DNA of 64,000 nucleotides from Yanghanlia caeni (GCA_030733815.1 JAUZQE010000003.1:95595-159594); one strand, 5' to 3'. Shown: positions 8,776-18,081, numbered from the stretch's first letter. Numbers and translations: made by a program. Notes: a model not told the origin generated them from the sequence alone.

Positions 8776-9774
8776 ATGACGAAAATTCTGATCGTCCGCA
8801 CCTCGTCGCTGGGTGACCTGGTACACATGCTGCCGGCCATCAGCGATATTGCGCGCCACGTGCCCGATGCGCACATCGACTGGATCGTCGAAGAAAGCTT
8901 CGCCGAGGTTCCCTCATGGCATCCCGCCGTGCGTGAGGTGATTCCCATTGCCCACCGCCGCTGGCGCAAGAGCTGGTGGGCGCCCCAAACGCGCAAGGAA
9001 CGCGCGGCGCTGCGGCGCAATCTGGGTGCGCGGCGGTACGACATCGTGCTCGACATGCAGGCGCTCATGAAGTCGGTGTGGCTGGTGCGCCAGACGCATG
9101 GCGAGCGTCATGGGCTCGACCGGCGTTCGGCCCGCGAGCCGCTTGCATCGTTGTTCTACGACGTGCGCCACACCGTGGAATTCTGGCAGCCGGCGGTGAT
9201 CCGGCAACGCACGCTGGCGGCATCGGTGTTTGGCTACCAGTACGAAGGCGAACCCGATTTTGGCCTGCAGCGTTTTACCGCCGACGCCCAGATTCAACCG
9301 TGTGCCGTGATCATGCCGTCGGCCAGCCGCGACGACAAGCTGTGGCCGGCCGAAAACTGGCACGCCGTTTTCGACCGTCTGGCGCAGCATGGTCTGCAGC
9401 TGCAGTTGCTGGCTGGCAACGAGCGCGAGGCCGAACGCGCACGCCAGCTCATCGCGGGCCGCAGTGCAGCCGAGGTGCTGCCTCGCATGTCACTCGAATC
9501 GGTGGCGCGCGTTCTGGCCAGTGCCCGTATCATGGTGGGGCTCGACAGCGGTCTCACCCATTTGTCTGCTGGGCTGGGGCGACCCACCATCGGAATCTAC
9601 AAGGCATCTACACCCGTGCGCACCCCCCTGCAGGGGTCGTCATACACGGCCAGCCTAGGTGAACGGGGTGCCGAGCCGTCCGCCGAGACGGTTCTGAGTG
9701 CGGTCGAACAGGCGCTTGCACACGAGACGGCACGCGTCCCGCGCCTTGCGGGTCTCGATGATGTCGACGGCTGA
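8776..9774 (+). CDS. waaC: Lipopolysaccharide heptosyltransferase I
   Basis: 332 residues. It adds the first heptose to the Kdo2-lipid A core of LPS on the inner face of the inner membrane. N-terminal MTKILIVRTSSLGDLVHMLP is the GT9 start motif; IVLDMQALMKSVWL and WQPAVIRQRTLAASVFG are typical of WaaC; the C-terminal nucleotide-sugar site GLDSGLTHLSAGLGRPTIGIY is intact. The start is fixed by homology; no Shine-Dalgarno sequence is seen before it. waaA follows 34 bases downstream, so both inner-core steps are encoded together. Confidence 0.95.
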   Translation: MTKILIVRTSSLGDLVHMLPAISDIARHVPDAHIDWIVEESFAEVPSWHPAVREVIPIAHRRWRKSWWAPQTRKERAALRRNLGARRYDIVLDMQALMKSVWLVRQTHGERHGLDRRSAREPLASLFYDVRHTVEFWQPAVIRQRTLAASVFGYQYEGEPDFGLQRFTADAQIQPCAVIMPSASRDDKLWPAENWHAVFDRLAQHGLQLQLLAGNEREAERARQLIAGRSAAEVLPRMSLESVARVLASARIMVGLDSGLTHLSAGLGRPTIGIYKASTPVRTPLQGSSYTASLGERGAEPSAETVLSAVEQALAHETARVPRLAGLDDVDG

Positions 9775-9808
9775 AGCGCCGTCCTGTTAACCGAAGGGCA
9801 GGCGCGTC

Positions 9809-11161
9809 TTGAACCGATTTGTATATACATTATTAATCTTTTTCCTTTCTCCGTTCCTGCTCGCCTGGATGGCCCTGCGGGCACGGCGCACCGGTGGCGA
9901 GTGGGGGGTGATTTCGGCGCAACGCTTCGGGCGCTACCGCGAGCGCTCGCCGCTTCGTTCGCCCGTTTGGGTGCACGCAGTAAGTCTGGGCGAGACCCGG
10001 GCCGCACAACCGCTGATCCGGGCGCTGCTTGATGACGGCGAGTCGGTGCTTCTGACCCACATCACCGTGACGGGCTGGCAGGAGGGCAGTCGTGCCTTCG
10101 CGAAGGAAATCGCCGAGGGCCGGCTCGCCCAGCAGTGGCTGCCGTACGACTTTCCGCTGTCAACCCGGCGCTTTCTGGCGCATTACCAGCCCGTGGCGGG
10201 CATTCTCATCGAGCGCGAGATCTGGCCCAATCTGCTGGCCTCGGCGCGTGCGCGCCACATTCCCATGTTGCTGGCCAGCGCCCGGTTCTCCGATCAGGCG
10301 CTGCGTACCGTATTGCGGGCCGGAAAGGTGATGCAAGAGGCCTACGCGGGGCTGACGGCGGTGCATGCGCAGACCCTGCAGGATGCCCAGCGCCTGGAGC
10401 AGGCGGGCGCCGTGGCAGTCAGGGTGTCGGGCAACTTCAAGTTCGACGTGAGCATCCCCGAAGATCAGGTTACCAAAGGGCGCGAGTTTGCCGCCGCGCT
10501 CGAGCGGCGCATCATCACCATAGCCAGTACGCGCGACGGCGAAGAAGAAATGTTCGTGCAGGCGATCGACAAGCACTTGCGCCGGGCCCGTACCCAGGGC
10601 CAGGAGCTGACCGATACGGTGGTGTTCAGGCTGGTGCCGCGTCACCCGCAGCGGTTCGAGGCCGCTGCACAGGTGCTCGAGGAATCGGGCCTGCCGTTTG
10701 TGCGTCGGTCCGAAATCCTGAACGCCGGTGATTGCAGTGCCAGTGCGGTGCGTGCCGCGCGAGACGCCACGATCATACTGGGCGACACGGTGGGTGAAAT
10801 GGTGCGCCACTATGCATCGAGCCAGGTCGCGATCGTGGCAGGAAGCTTTGCGCCATTCGGCGGGCACAACCTGATCGAGGCCTGTGCGGTGGGGGTGCCC
10901 GTCATCGTCGGGCCGCACACGCGCAATTTCGAACAGGCCGTGAACGACGCAATTCATGAAGGGGCGGCGTTGCGCGCCCAGACGGCCGACGCTGCGGTGC
11001 AGATGGCGCTGCAATTGCTCGATGACCCGCGCGAGCTGGCCCGCATGAGCGATGCCGCCGAATATTGGGTGCGCAAGCATGCCGGCGCGGTGCAGCGGGT
11101 CATGGACAGCTATCGCGCGATTCGCTCGGCGGGCACGTCTGCAGCCGGTCAGATCGACTGA
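9809..11161 (+). CDS. waaA: 3-deoxy-D-manno-octulosonic acid (Kdo) transferase
   Basis: 450 residues from a TTG start at 9809 (MNRFVYTLLIFFLSPFLLAW); the next residues form the N-terminal membrane anchor of the family, which supports this start. It transfers Kdo to the lipid A precursor. The GT30 catalytic region is visible: WVHAVSLGETRAAQPLI and GILIEREIWPNLL with the conserved Glu; C-terminal features are GDTVGEMVRHYASSQVAIVAGSF (split here only for length) and FGGHNLIEACAVGVPVI. It overlaps no gene and is followed by a 106-base gap shared with convergent galU. Confidence 0.93.
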   Translation: MNRFVYTLLIFFLSPFLLAWMALRARRTGGEWGVISAQRFGRYRERSPLRSPVWVHAVSLGETRAAQPLIRALLDDGESVLLTHITVTGWQEGSRAFAKEIAEGRLAQQWLPYDFPLSTRRFLAHYQPVAGILIEREIWPNLLASARARHIPMLLASARFSDQALRTVLRAGKVMQEAYAGLTAVHAQTLQDAQRLEQAGAVAVRVSGNFKFDVSIPEDQVTKGREFAAALERRIITIASTRDGEEEMFVQAIDKHLRRARTQGQELTDTVVFRLVPRHPQRFEAAAQVLEESGLPFVRRSEILNAGDCSASAVRAARDATIILGDTVGEMVRHYASSQVAIVAGSFAPFGGHNLIEACAVGVPVIVGPHTRNFEQAVNDAIHEGAALRAQTADAAVQMALQLLDDPRELARMSDAAEYWVRKHAGAVQRVMDSYRAIRSAGTSAAGQID

Positions 11162-11267
11162 GCGCCCGCTGGGGCGCCACACGCAGGCGAGCGCTGCTGC
11201 GCTACACACAGGCGGGCGACACAAGCGGTACCCCGGCTCGTTTCTGGGCCCGGGCCGCAAACGGGTA

Positions 11268-12104
11268 TCAGGGTGTCAGCCCGTGGTACTTGCGCCCCAG
11301 TTCAAGGGTGGCCTGAAAGAAGCCTTCCTTGCTGCCGCAGTCGTAGCGTACGCCTTCGTACTGCAGGCCGAAGACCTTGCGGTCCTGCATGAGGCCTGCG
11401 ATGCCGTCGGTGAGCTGAATCTCGCCGCCCACGCCGGTCTGCGTCTTGCGCAGGTGCTCGAAGATCTCGGGTTCGAGAATGTATCGTCCCACCACCGCAA
11501 GGTCGGAAGGCGCTTTTGTAGGGGCCGGCTTTTCGACAATTCCTTCCACGCGTGTGGTGCGGTCGTTCACGGCCGACCCGCTGATGATGCCGTAGCGGTC
11601 GGTATGTTCCGGTGAAATCTTCTGGATGGCCAGTACGCTGCCGTTGTGCTGGTGGGCGGCTTCGACCAGCTGCTGGGTCACCGAACTGCGGGAGTCGATG
11701 AGGTCGTCGGCAAGCAGCACGGCAAAGGGCTCGTTGCCCACGATCGGCGCCGCGCACAGTACGGCATGGCCCAGCCCCAGTGGTGCGGGCTGACGCGTAT
11801 AGATGCAGTTCACGTGAGACGGCAGCACGTTGCGCACCACTTCCAGCAAAGCGGTCTTGTTTTTGGCGGCGAGCTCGGCTTCCAGCTCGGGAATCGAGTC
11901 GAAGTGATCCTCGATTGCGCGCTTGTTGCGGCCCGTAATGAAAATGAGGTCGGTAATGCCGGCGGCCACCGCTTCTTCCACCGCGTACTGGATCAACGGC
12001 TTGTCGACGATGGGCAGCATTTCCTTGGGCATGGCCTTGGTGGCGGGCAGGAATCGGGTTCCCAGGCCGGCCACGGGAAAGACAGCTTTGCGTATGGGTT
12101 TCAT
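11268..12104 (-). CDS. galU: UTP--glucose-1-phosphate uridylyltransferase
   Basis: 278 residues. It makes UDP-glucose for LPS and exopolysaccharide. The N-terminus [20 protein letters not shown] is the nucleotidyltransferase loop, with [17 protein letters not shown] next; [19 protein letters not shown] and [14 protein letters not shown] are GalU-specific. The length fits bacterial GalU. It converges on the waaC-waaA pair, grouping cell-envelope sugar genes. Confidence 0.96.
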   Translation of the reverse strand: MKPIRKAVFPVAGLGTRFLPATKAMPKEMLPIVDKPLIQYAVEEAVAAGITDLIFITGRNKRAIEDHFDSIPELEAELAAKNKTALLEVVRNVLPSHVNCIYTRQPAPLGLGHAVLCAAPIVGNEPFAVLLADDLIDSRSSVTQQLVEAAHQHNGSVLAIQKISPEHTDRYGIISGSAVNDRTTRVEGIVEKPAPTKAPSDLAVVGRYILEPEIFEHLRKTQTGVGGEIQLTDGIAGLMQDRKVFGLQYEGVRYDCGSKEGFFQATLELGRKYHGLTP

Positions 12105-12251
12105 GGGTTCGGGAAGGGTGAAAGATTAAGCGGCGCAGCAGCGTTTCTTGAAGCAAACGCCATGCCGACGCGGCATAATGTATCAAATCGTGCTGCGACC
12201 GGCACTGGATGCGCCGTTATTGCCTTACACTCGTTTTTTCCCCCAGGCATC

Positions 12252-12431
12252 ATGCGATTTCTTTTTCTTCTGATCCTGCTCGTGAACGTGGCCGTGCTGG
12301 CCTATGGCCAGGGCTTCATGGGTACGCCGCCCAGCGAGGAAGGCCGCACGCCGCGCCAGCTGCTCGAGCGCAACCAGCACATCGTCGAATTCGGGCAGCC
12401 GCGTCTGGCCGAAGCGCAGGCGGGCGGCTGA
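12252..12431 (+). CDS. Small exported or membrane-anchored protein of unknown function
   Basis: 59 residues: a strongly hydrophobic N-terminal segment (MRFLFLLILLVNVAVLAYGQ), then a short polar tail (GTPPSEEGRTPRQLLERNQ). A CAGG lies just before the ATG. It converges on coaX with only ten bases between stops. The N-terminus resembles, from memory, the start of SPOR-domain proteins found after coaX in related genera, but no SPOR domain is present here; this could be a shortened remnant. That comparison is unverified. Confidence 0.5.
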   Translation: MRFLFLLILLVNVAVLAYGQGFMGTPPSEEGRTPRQLLERNQHIVEFGQPRLAEAQAGG

Positions 12432-12441
12432 AGCGCGGCGA

Positions 12442-13305
12442 CTAAGCGCCGTTGCCGGCGGTGTGGCTGGCGCTTTTTGCCGCGGTTTCGCAGGCAAGGC
12501 TGGCCAAACCGTCCAGCACGGGGGCGTCGAGCCAGTGCACCGCTTCGGGCGCGAGGCGCGCGGCTGCCCTGCAGCGGGCCAGGCCGGTTTTCACCTCGTC
12601 GGCCACCAGCGGCCAGCCGCCGCCGGTGCAATACAGCTGCGGCGCAACCTGCAGTGCCTCGTGGGCGACCTGCCATTGCCGCAGCACCGCTCCCGCTTGC
12701 GCCGCCGCTACACCGCTGCGTATGGCTGCATGCGTGTTGCGGGGCAGGGCGGTCACATCCCCCTCGGCATAAGGCAGCTGCGCCGTACCGTTGGCCAGCG
12801 ATCTCAGCATCAGGTCGGGGCCCGGCAAAATCAGGCCTCCTTCGAAGCGGCGCACGCCTTCGGGTTGCAGCGTGCTTTGTACGGGCCCCAGCGTGTCGAT
12901 GGTGGTGGCGGTGCCGAAGCTTGCAAGCACCGCGGCGTGGTGCGTACGGGCGGCCAGACCCAGCAGGGCGACCCAGCGGTCACTGCCCAGCTGTACAGGC
13001 TCGTCGTACAGGTTCAGGACACCTGCCGCACGGGTGCTGCTGCGCACCCAGCGCGAGGGTGTGCCGCAATGTCGCTCGAGCAGGGCATCGATGCGCCGGG
13101 CCAGTGCCTCGCCGGCAACGTTCACGCCCACGCCCGCGACGGGTTGGGCCGGCAGGGTTGCCAGCCATTCGGGCAGACGGTCGAGTTCGGCATGTGCAAG
13201 CGCAAGGCTGAGCGGTTCGCGTTGCGCGGCGCCGCGCACGAGCAGGCCGAACTTCACCCGGGTGTTGCCGGCGTCGATCAGCAGGGTCGTGTCGTGCGTG
13301 CTCAT
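12442..13305 (-). CDS. coaX: Type III pantothenate kinase (CoaX/Baf)
   Basis: 287 residues. It phosphorylates pantothenate in the first step of CoA synthesis. The ASKHA-fold motifs are present: LLIDAGNTRVKFGLL (phosphate 1), the GSDRWVALLG motif, ASFGTATTIDTL (phosphate 2), and the GGLILPGPDLMLRSLANGTA segment of type III enzymes. Relatives in Bordetella were first named Bvg accessory factor. The gene overlaps the upstream birA by four bases (ATGA), showing translational coupling. Confidence 0.94.
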   Translation of the reverse strand: MSTHDTTLLIDAGNTRVKFGLLVRGAAQREPLSLALAHAELDRLPEWLATLPAQPVAGVGVNVAGEALARRIDALLERHCGTPSRWVRSSTRAAGVLNLYDEPVQLGSDRWVALLGLAARTHHAAVLASFGTATTIDTLGPVQSTLQPEGVRRFEGGLILPGPDLMLRSLANGTAQLPYAEGDVTALPRNTHAAIRSGVAAAQAGAVLRQWQVAHEALQVAPQLYCTGGGWPLVADEVKTGLARCRAAARLAPEAVHWLDAPVLDGLASLACETAAKSASHTAGNGA

Positions 13306-14165
13306 GCCGCCCTGACCGATACTTCGCCGACCGACACCGGGTGGACGCCGTCGGCGTTGCGCACGACGAGGCGGCCGTGGGTGTCGACGCCCGCCGCGTA
13401 GCCGCTGAGTACGACCCGGTCGTCGTCGATGATATCGATGTGCTGCCCCACCAGGCCGTCGACCGCGGCATAGCGCTGCGGCAGGCCCTCGAAGCCCTGC
13501 GCGCTGATCCGCGACATGTTTTCGTACCAGGCCCGGGCAATGCGCATCACGATCTGTTCGGGGCGCACGCGGGCGGCGGCGCTGTCTTCCCGCCCGACTT
13601 CCGACCAGTCGGCAATCTGCCGGTTGAGCGAGCGGCTGAGGGCGCGCGCGTCATCGAGGTTGATGCCGATGCCGATGATGACCACGTGGTGGTCGTCGAC
13701 CTGGCGAGCCGTACCAGCCCGGGTGGCCTCGACCAGAATGCCGGCCAGCTTGGCAAAGCGCCACTGAATGTCGTTGGGCCATTTCATGGTGAGCAGCGGC
13801 CGGTTGGACGCCGTCATCATGCTGCGCAGCACCTCGCTGGCGACCACTCCGGCGTACGGCGACAGGCTGGGCAGAGCGGCCGGGGGCAGAAAGACGTCGA
13901 ACGCGCACGAGAACATGAGATTGGCACCGGAACGGTTCTGCCAGCTGCGCCCGGCACGGCCCCGGCCGCGTTCCTGAAGGTGTGCGCCCAGCAGCCAGGG
14001 GCGGGCCAGTACACCCGATTCGGCGCGGGCCCGCTGTAGCAGATCGGCATTGGTCGAGGTGGTGCGTCCCACCCATTCGATACGCTGGAATTCCGGCAAC
14101 CCGCTCTGAAGCAGGTGCTGCATGCGTTCAGGCATGGGTAGGGGCAATTGCGGGAGGGCGTTCAT
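13302..14165 (-). CDS. birA: Biotin--[acetyl-CoA-carboxylase] ligase
   Basis: 287 residues. It attaches biotin to the carboxyl carrier protein. Catalytic motifs: VGRTTSTNADLLQ, the biotinyl-AMP loop ERGRGRAGRSWQN, and MKWPNDIQW with the key Lys; the C-terminal SH3-like domain ends the protein. There is no N-terminal winged-helix DNA-binding domain, so it is a group I ligase and not a biotin repressor. It heads the birA-coaX pair and is divergent from the alpha/beta hydrolase gene. Confidence 0.94.
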   Translation of the reverse strand: MNALPQLPLPMPERMQHLLQSGLPEFQRIEWVGRTTSTNADLLQRARAESGVLARPWLLGAHLQERGRGRAGRSWQNRSGANLMFSCAFDVFLPPAALPSLSPYAGVVASEVLRSMMTASNRPLLTMKWPNDIQWRFAKLAGILVEATRAGTARQVDDHHVVIIGIGINLDDARALSRSLNRQIADWSEVGREDSAAARVRPEQIVMRIARAWYENMSRISAQGFEGLPQRYAAVDGLVGQHIDIIDDDRVVLSGYAAGVDTHGRLVVRNADGVHPVSVGEVSVRAA

Positions 14166-14222
14166 GAAGCAGAAAAGGCGTGGCGTAAAATGGGCTGCTT
14201 TGGTTATAACTCATTTGGAATC

Positions 14223-14873
14223 ATGCAGCTTCGTACTCAAACCCTGACCTTCCGCGGTGAAGCCGGTGTCGTCGAATGCGCGTTCGATCAGCCCGCCGGC
14301 GAGGCGCGGGGCTGGGCGCTCGTGCTGCATCCGCATCCCCTGCATGGCGGCACGCGCGACAACAAGGTGGTCACCACCATTGCGCGGGCCTGCGTCGAAC
14401 ACGGTCTGGCTGCCCTGCGCCCGAATTTTCGCGGTGTGGGCGCCTCTGAAGGCCAGTTCGACAGCGCGCGCGGCGAAACCCGTGACATGCTGGCGGTGGT
14501 CGAGCAGTTCGAGGCGGCGTATCCGCAGCTGGCGCAGGGCCGCTGGGCGCTGGCGGGCTTTTCGTTCGGTACTTCGGTGGCGGCGCAACTGCATGCCGAG
14601 CGCGCAGAGCACGGCCAGCGTACGCCTGATCTGCTGCTGCTTGCCGGCTCGGCGGTCGAACGCTTTCGCTTTCGGGAGCTCGCCGTACCTGAGGACACCG
14701 TGCTCATTCATGGCGAGGCCGACGAAGTGGTACCGCTCACCGAGGCAATGAGCTTTGCGCGCCAGCACCAGCTGCCGCTTACGGTCATGCCCGAAGCCAG
14801 TCATTTTTTTCACGGGCGACTGCTCGTGTTGCGTCGCCTGGTTCAGCAAAGCCTGCGTGCGCTAGCGCCATAA
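14223..14873 (+). CDS. Alpha/beta hydrolase (dienelactone hydrolase-like)
   Basis: 216 residues from the ATG at 14223 (MQLRTQTLTFRGEAG). A small alpha/beta hydrolase of the group with the conserved LHPHPLHGGTRDNKVV segment and the nucleophile elbow GFSFGTSVA (Ser near residue 119). The Asp/His of the triad are probably in GEADEVVPL and the HFFHGR segment near the C-terminus. Such proteins are common in proteobacteria and mostly uncharacterised. A TAAAAT at 14186-14191 may be its -10. It begins a co-oriented run through dacC to lipA. Confidence 0.85.
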   Translation: MQLRTQTLTFRGEAGVVECAFDQPAGEARGWALVLHPHPLHGGTRDNKVVTTIARACVEHGLAALRPNFRGVGASEGQFDSARGETRDMLAVVEQFEAAYPQLAQGRWALAGFSFGTSVAAQLHAERAEHGQRTPDLLLLAGSAVERFRFRELAVPEDTVLIHGEADEVVPLTEAMSFARQHQLPLTVMPEASHFFHGRLLVLRRLVQQSLRALAP

Positions 14874-14959
14874 CGGGGCGGTCTGCCATAATGGCCGCTC
14901 ATTCATTCGTCCCTGGCCGCACCATACCGGCGACCGCAAAAAGGGGTCCGAACCTACCT

Positions 14960-16171
14960 ATGCCAATGACATCCGCACGAAAACTTCTGTATTCCCTTAC
15001 TTCAGCCGCCGCCCTGGCGCTGGCCGCTGCCTCGTTCGTTCAAGCCCAGGAAGCCGCCGCCCCTGTGGCGGCCACGCCTGCCGTTCAGCAGGTCGGCGAA
15101 CTGGCCACCGTGCCGGCACCGGTGCTGGGCGCCCGCGCCTGGCTGAGCCTCGACATGAACAGCGGGCAGGTCATCGCCGGGCATAACATCGACGAACGCA
15201 TCGAACCCGCCTCGCTCACCAAGATCATGGCGGCGTATCTGGTGTTTGAAGCACTTGAATCGAAGCGGCTCACCCTCGAACAAACCGTGCACGTGTCTGA
15301 AAACGCGTGGCGCACCGAAGGGTCGCGCATGTTCATCAAGCCGAATTCGCAGGTGTCGGTGCACGATCTTCTGCAGGGCATGATCGTTCAGTCGGGCAAC
15401 GACGCCACCGTGGCGCTGGCCGAAGCCATCGCCGGCAGCGAATCGGCGTTCGTGGCGCTGATGAACGAAGAGGCCGCGCGCCAGGGCCTGAACGACACCC
15501 ATTTCGAGAACTCGCCCGGCCTGCCGCACCCCGATCACCTGACCACGGTGCGCGACCTGGCCAAACTTGCCTCGAACCTGATCACGCGATTCCCCCAGTA
15601 CGTGCATTACTACAGCCAGAAGGAATACACGTACAACAACATCAAGCAGAACAACCGCAACCGTCTGCTGTGGGCCGATAGCACGGTCGACGGCCTGAAA
15701 ACGGGCCACACCAAGTCGGCCGGCTACTGCCTGATCGCCACGGCCCAGCGCGACGGCCGCCGCGTACTGACCGTGCTGGTCGGTGCCAACAGCGATTCAG
15801 CCCGCGCTGAAAACAGTCTCAAGCTGCTGAACTGGAGTTTCCAGAATTTCGACACCGTGAAGCTGTACGACAACGAGCGGGCCATGGTGACCGCGCGCGT
15901 GTGGGAAGGCGAGGTCGAAACGGTCGGGTTGGGTTCCAACACCCCGGTCTGGGTGACCGTGCCGCGTGGCAAGGCCGACCAGGTACGCCCGGTTGCCGAA
16001 TATCGTCAGCCGCTCATCGCGCCGCTCACCAAGGGCTCGCAGGTAGGCCGCGTGTCGCTGTCGCTCGACGGTCACGTTTTGCGCACCGATACGCTGCATG
16101 TACTTGCCGACGTACCGCAGGCAGGCTTCTTCAGCCGCGTGTTCGACAAGATTCGTCTGCTGTTCGAATAA
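14960..16171 (+). CDS. dacC: D-alanyl-D-alanine carboxypeptidase (PBP5/6 type)
   Basis: 403 residues from the ATG at 14960 (MPMTSARKLL); a longer frame starts at 14891 but puts extra sequence before the signal peptide. After a Sec signal (cleavage near VQAQ) comes the transpeptidase-fold domain with SLTKIM (SxxK), QSGNDAT (SxN) and GLKTGHTKSAGY (KTG), then the all-beta C-terminal PBP5 domain ending in an amphipathic helix (SRVFDKIRLLFE) that anchors it to the inner membrane. It trims pentapeptide stems in peptidoglycan. The next gene may act on D-amino acids, which fits the D-Ala released here. Confidence 0.94.
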   Translation: MPMTSARKLLYSLTSAAALALAAASFVQAQEAAAPVAATPAVQQVGELATVPAPVLGARAWLSLDMNSGQVIAGHNIDERIEPASLTKIMAAYLVFEALESKRLTLEQTVHVSENAWRTEGSRMFIKPNSQVSVHDLLQGMIVQSGNDATVALAEAIAGSESAFVALMNEEAARQGLNDTHFENSPGLPHPDHLTTVRDLAKLASNLITRFPQYVHYYSQKEYTYNNIKQNNRNRLLWADSTVDGLKTGHTKSAGYCLIATAQRDGRRVLTVLVGANSDSARAENSLKLLNWSFQNFDTVKLYDNERAMVTARVWEGEVETVGLGSNTPVWVTVPRGKADQVRPVAEYRQPLIAPLTKGSQVGRVSLSLDGHVLRTDTLHVLADVPQAGFFSRVFDKIRLLFE

Positions 16172-16187
16172 GCGCGAGTACGCTTCC

Positions 16188-17102
16188 ATGACACCCGACT
16201 TCAACCCCGACGCCATTGCCTATCTGAACGGCCGGTACGTTCGGCTTGGTGATGCGCAGATTTCCGTGCTCGACCGAGGTTTCATTTTCGGCGACGGTAT
16301 CTACGATGTCGTGCCCGCGTACGCTGGGCGCCCGTTCCGCATGGCCGAACACCTCGCGCGTCTCGAGCGCAGCATGGCTGCCGTGGGGCTCAATAACCCC
16401 ATGAACCGGGCCGGCTGGGAAGACATCATTCACAGCCTGATCGAGCGGTCGGGGCTGGGCGACTGCATGGTGTACATGCAGGTCACGCGCGGCGTGGCGC
16501 GCCGTGATCATGGCTTTCCCGCCGGCATCGAGCCCACCGTGTTCTGCATGGTGTCGCCGTTCACGCGTCCCGGCCCACAACAACGTGAAACCGGTCTGAG
16601 CGCCATCGGCATTCCCGATCTGCGCTGGCTGCGGTGCGATATCAAGGCGATTTCCCTGCTGGGTAACGTGCTCGCACGCCAGTCTGCCATCGAGGCCCGT
16701 GTCGACGACGTGATCCAGTTTCGCGACGGCCGTCTCACCGAGGCGTCGGCCGCCAACATATGGGTGGTGCGTGACGGCGTGCTGCTGGCGCCCGAGCGCG
16801 ATCAATGCATTCTGGAAGGCATACGCTACGGCCTCATGGAAGAGCTCGCCCGCGAATGCGCGGTGCCCTTCCAGGCGCGCGCCATCAGTGCCGACGAAGT
16901 CGCCACCGCCGACGAGATCATGCTCACTTCGGCCACCAAGGAAGTGCTGCCCGTCACCCGCTACAACCACCAGCCTGTGGGCGACGGCCGGCCGGGCCCG
17001 GTATATGCCCGTCTTCGCACGGCTTACGATGCCGTGATCGCGGCCCTCGTTTCCGCACCGGCTGCTGCCGTTGCGGCTCGCAGCGGCAATACGCCGCTCT
17101 GA
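16188..17102 (+). CDS. dat: Class IV aminotransferase, D-amino acid transaminase-like
   Basis: 304 residues from the ATG at 16188, 16 bases after the dacC stop. Fold type IV PLP enzyme: ISVLDRGFIFGDGIYDVVP is the usual start motif, DIKAISLLGNVLARQSA holds the catalytic Lys, and EASAANIWVV with LTSATKEVLPVTR the cofactor phosphate-binding parts. The sequence leans to D-alanine aminotransferase rather than BCAT or ADC lyase, but these three cannot be separated firmly by eye. Placement between a DD-carboxypeptidase and lipoate genes is conserved in betaproteobacteria. Confidence 0.88.
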   Translation: MTPDFNPDAIAYLNGRYVRLGDAQISVLDRGFIFGDGIYDVVPAYAGRPFRMAEHLARLERSMAAVGLNNPMNRAGWEDIIHSLIERSGLGDCMVYMQVTRGVARRDHGFPAGIEPTVFCMVSPFTRPGPQQRETGLSAIGIPDLRWLRCDIKAISLLGNVLARQSAIEARVDDVIQFRDGRLTEASAANIWVVRDGVLLAPERDQCILEGIRYGLMEELARECAVPFQARAISADEVATADEIMLTSATKEVLPVTRYNHQPVGDGRPGPVYARLRTAYDAVIAALVSAPAAAVAARSGNTPL

Positions 17103-17109
17103 TTGCGCC

Positions 17110-17385
17110 ATGAAAGAAATTCCACCTGAAGAGTCCCTCATCGAATACCCCTGCGACTTCCCCATCAAGGTGATGGGCAAGGCGCATCCCGAGTTCACGC
17201 AGACCCTTACTGCGGTCGTGCTGCAACACGACCCGGGCTTTGACGCCGCCACGGTCGAGATGCGGGCGAGCAAGGGGGGCAACTACCTCAGCGTCACGTT
17301 CACGGTGCGTGCCACGTCGCGCGAGCAGCTCGATTCGCTTTACCGCGCCCTGCATGGGCATCCGCTGGTAAGTGTGGTGCTGTAG
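17110..17385 (+). CDS. ybeD: YbeD/DUF493 family protein
   Basis: 91 residues (start at 17110, [15 protein letters not shown]). DUF493 members are small ferredoxin-fold proteins of unknown function, almost always found upstream of lipB. Recognisable here are [11 protein letters not shown] and the strand [16 protein letters not shown]. It lies seven bases after the aminotransferase and five before lipB, so a role linked to lipoate assembly is inferred from position only. Confidence 0.9.
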   Translation: MKEIPPEESLIEYPCDFPIKVMGKAHPEFTQTLTAVVLQHDPGFDAATVEMRASKGGNYLSVTFTVRATSREQLDSLYRALHGHPLVSVVL

Positions 17386-17389
17386 CGCC

Positions 17390-18040
17390 ATGCACGTACG
17401 CTGGCTGCCCCGTCATGCGGCCTACCTGCCCGTATGGCAGGCGATGCGCGAATTCACCGAGGCCCGCACTGCTGATACGCCCGATGAAATCTGGCTGGTC
17501 GAGCATGCGCCGGTGTACACGCTGGGTCAGGCCGGCCGGCCCGAGCATCTTTTGAATGCGGGCGGCATCGAGGTGGTGCATTGTGATCGCGGCGGGCAGA
17601 TCACGTATCACGGCCCCGGCCAGATCGTGGCCTACTGCCTGTTTGACCTGCGCCGTCGCGGGCTGTTCGTGAAGGAATACGTCGAGCAGCTCGAGTCGGT
17701 GGTCATCGATACGCTGGCGCAACTGGGCGTGCCCGGTGCCCGGCGCAAGGCCGGTGCCCCGGGCGTATATGTGCCCTACGACCCGCAGCGTGCCGGCTAC
17801 GATCCGCACGGTGGCGATCTGGCAAAGATTGCCGCCCTGGGCATCAAGATCCGCAACGGCCGCGCATATCACGGGCTGGCCCTCAATGTCGACATGGATC
17901 TTGCCCCGTTCCTCGGCATCAACCCCTGCGGTTACGAAGGCCTGGCCACGCTCGATTTGCGCAGCTGCGGTGTGGCGTGCAGTGTCGGCGAGGCGGGGGA
18001 ACATCTGGCGCGCCGGCTGACAGCGCACTTCGATCGCTGA
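17390..18040 (+). CDS. lipB: Octanoyltransferase
   Basis: 216 residues. It moves octanoyl groups from acyl-ACP to lipoyl domains, the first step of lipoate synthesis. Motifs: [16 protein letters not shown], the catalytic Lys in [23 protein letters not shown], and the catalytic Cys in INPCGYEGL. The ATG at 17390 follows the DUF493 stop closely. lipA follows after a 10-bp hairpin and its own likely promoter. Confidence 0.95.
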   Translation: MHVRWLPRHAAYLPVWQAMREFTEARTADTPDEIWLVEHAPVYTLGQAGRPEHLLNAGGIEVVHCDRGGQITYHGPGQIVAYCLFDLRRRGLFVKEYVEQLESVVIDTLAQLGVPGARRKAGAPGVYVPYDPQRAGYDPHGGDLAKIAALGIKIRNGRAYHGLALNVDMDLAPFLGINPCGYEGLATLDLRSCGVACSVGEAGEHLARRLTAHFDR

Positions 18041-18043
18041 CCC

Positions 18044-18074
18044 GGCTGCGGGGGCATTATGAGGCCCCGCAGCC
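18044..18074 (+). terminator. Perfect 10-bp hairpin between lipB and lipA
   Basis: GGCTGCGGGG at 18044-18053 pairs exactly with CCCCGCAGCC at 18065-18074 around an 11-base loop, starting three bases after the lipB stop. No T-run follows, so it may slow or protect the transcript end rather than terminate it. Confidence 0.45.
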
Positions 18075-18081
18075 CGCGGGT

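Noticed and set aside
11162..11177. Hairpin GCGCCC/GGGCGC after waaA as a terminator
   Set aside because: Only six pairs, no T-run; too weak to call in GC-rich DNA.
12304..13401. 365-residue plus-strand frame opposite coaX and birA
   Set aside because: Antisense to two conserved overlapping genes; no domain.
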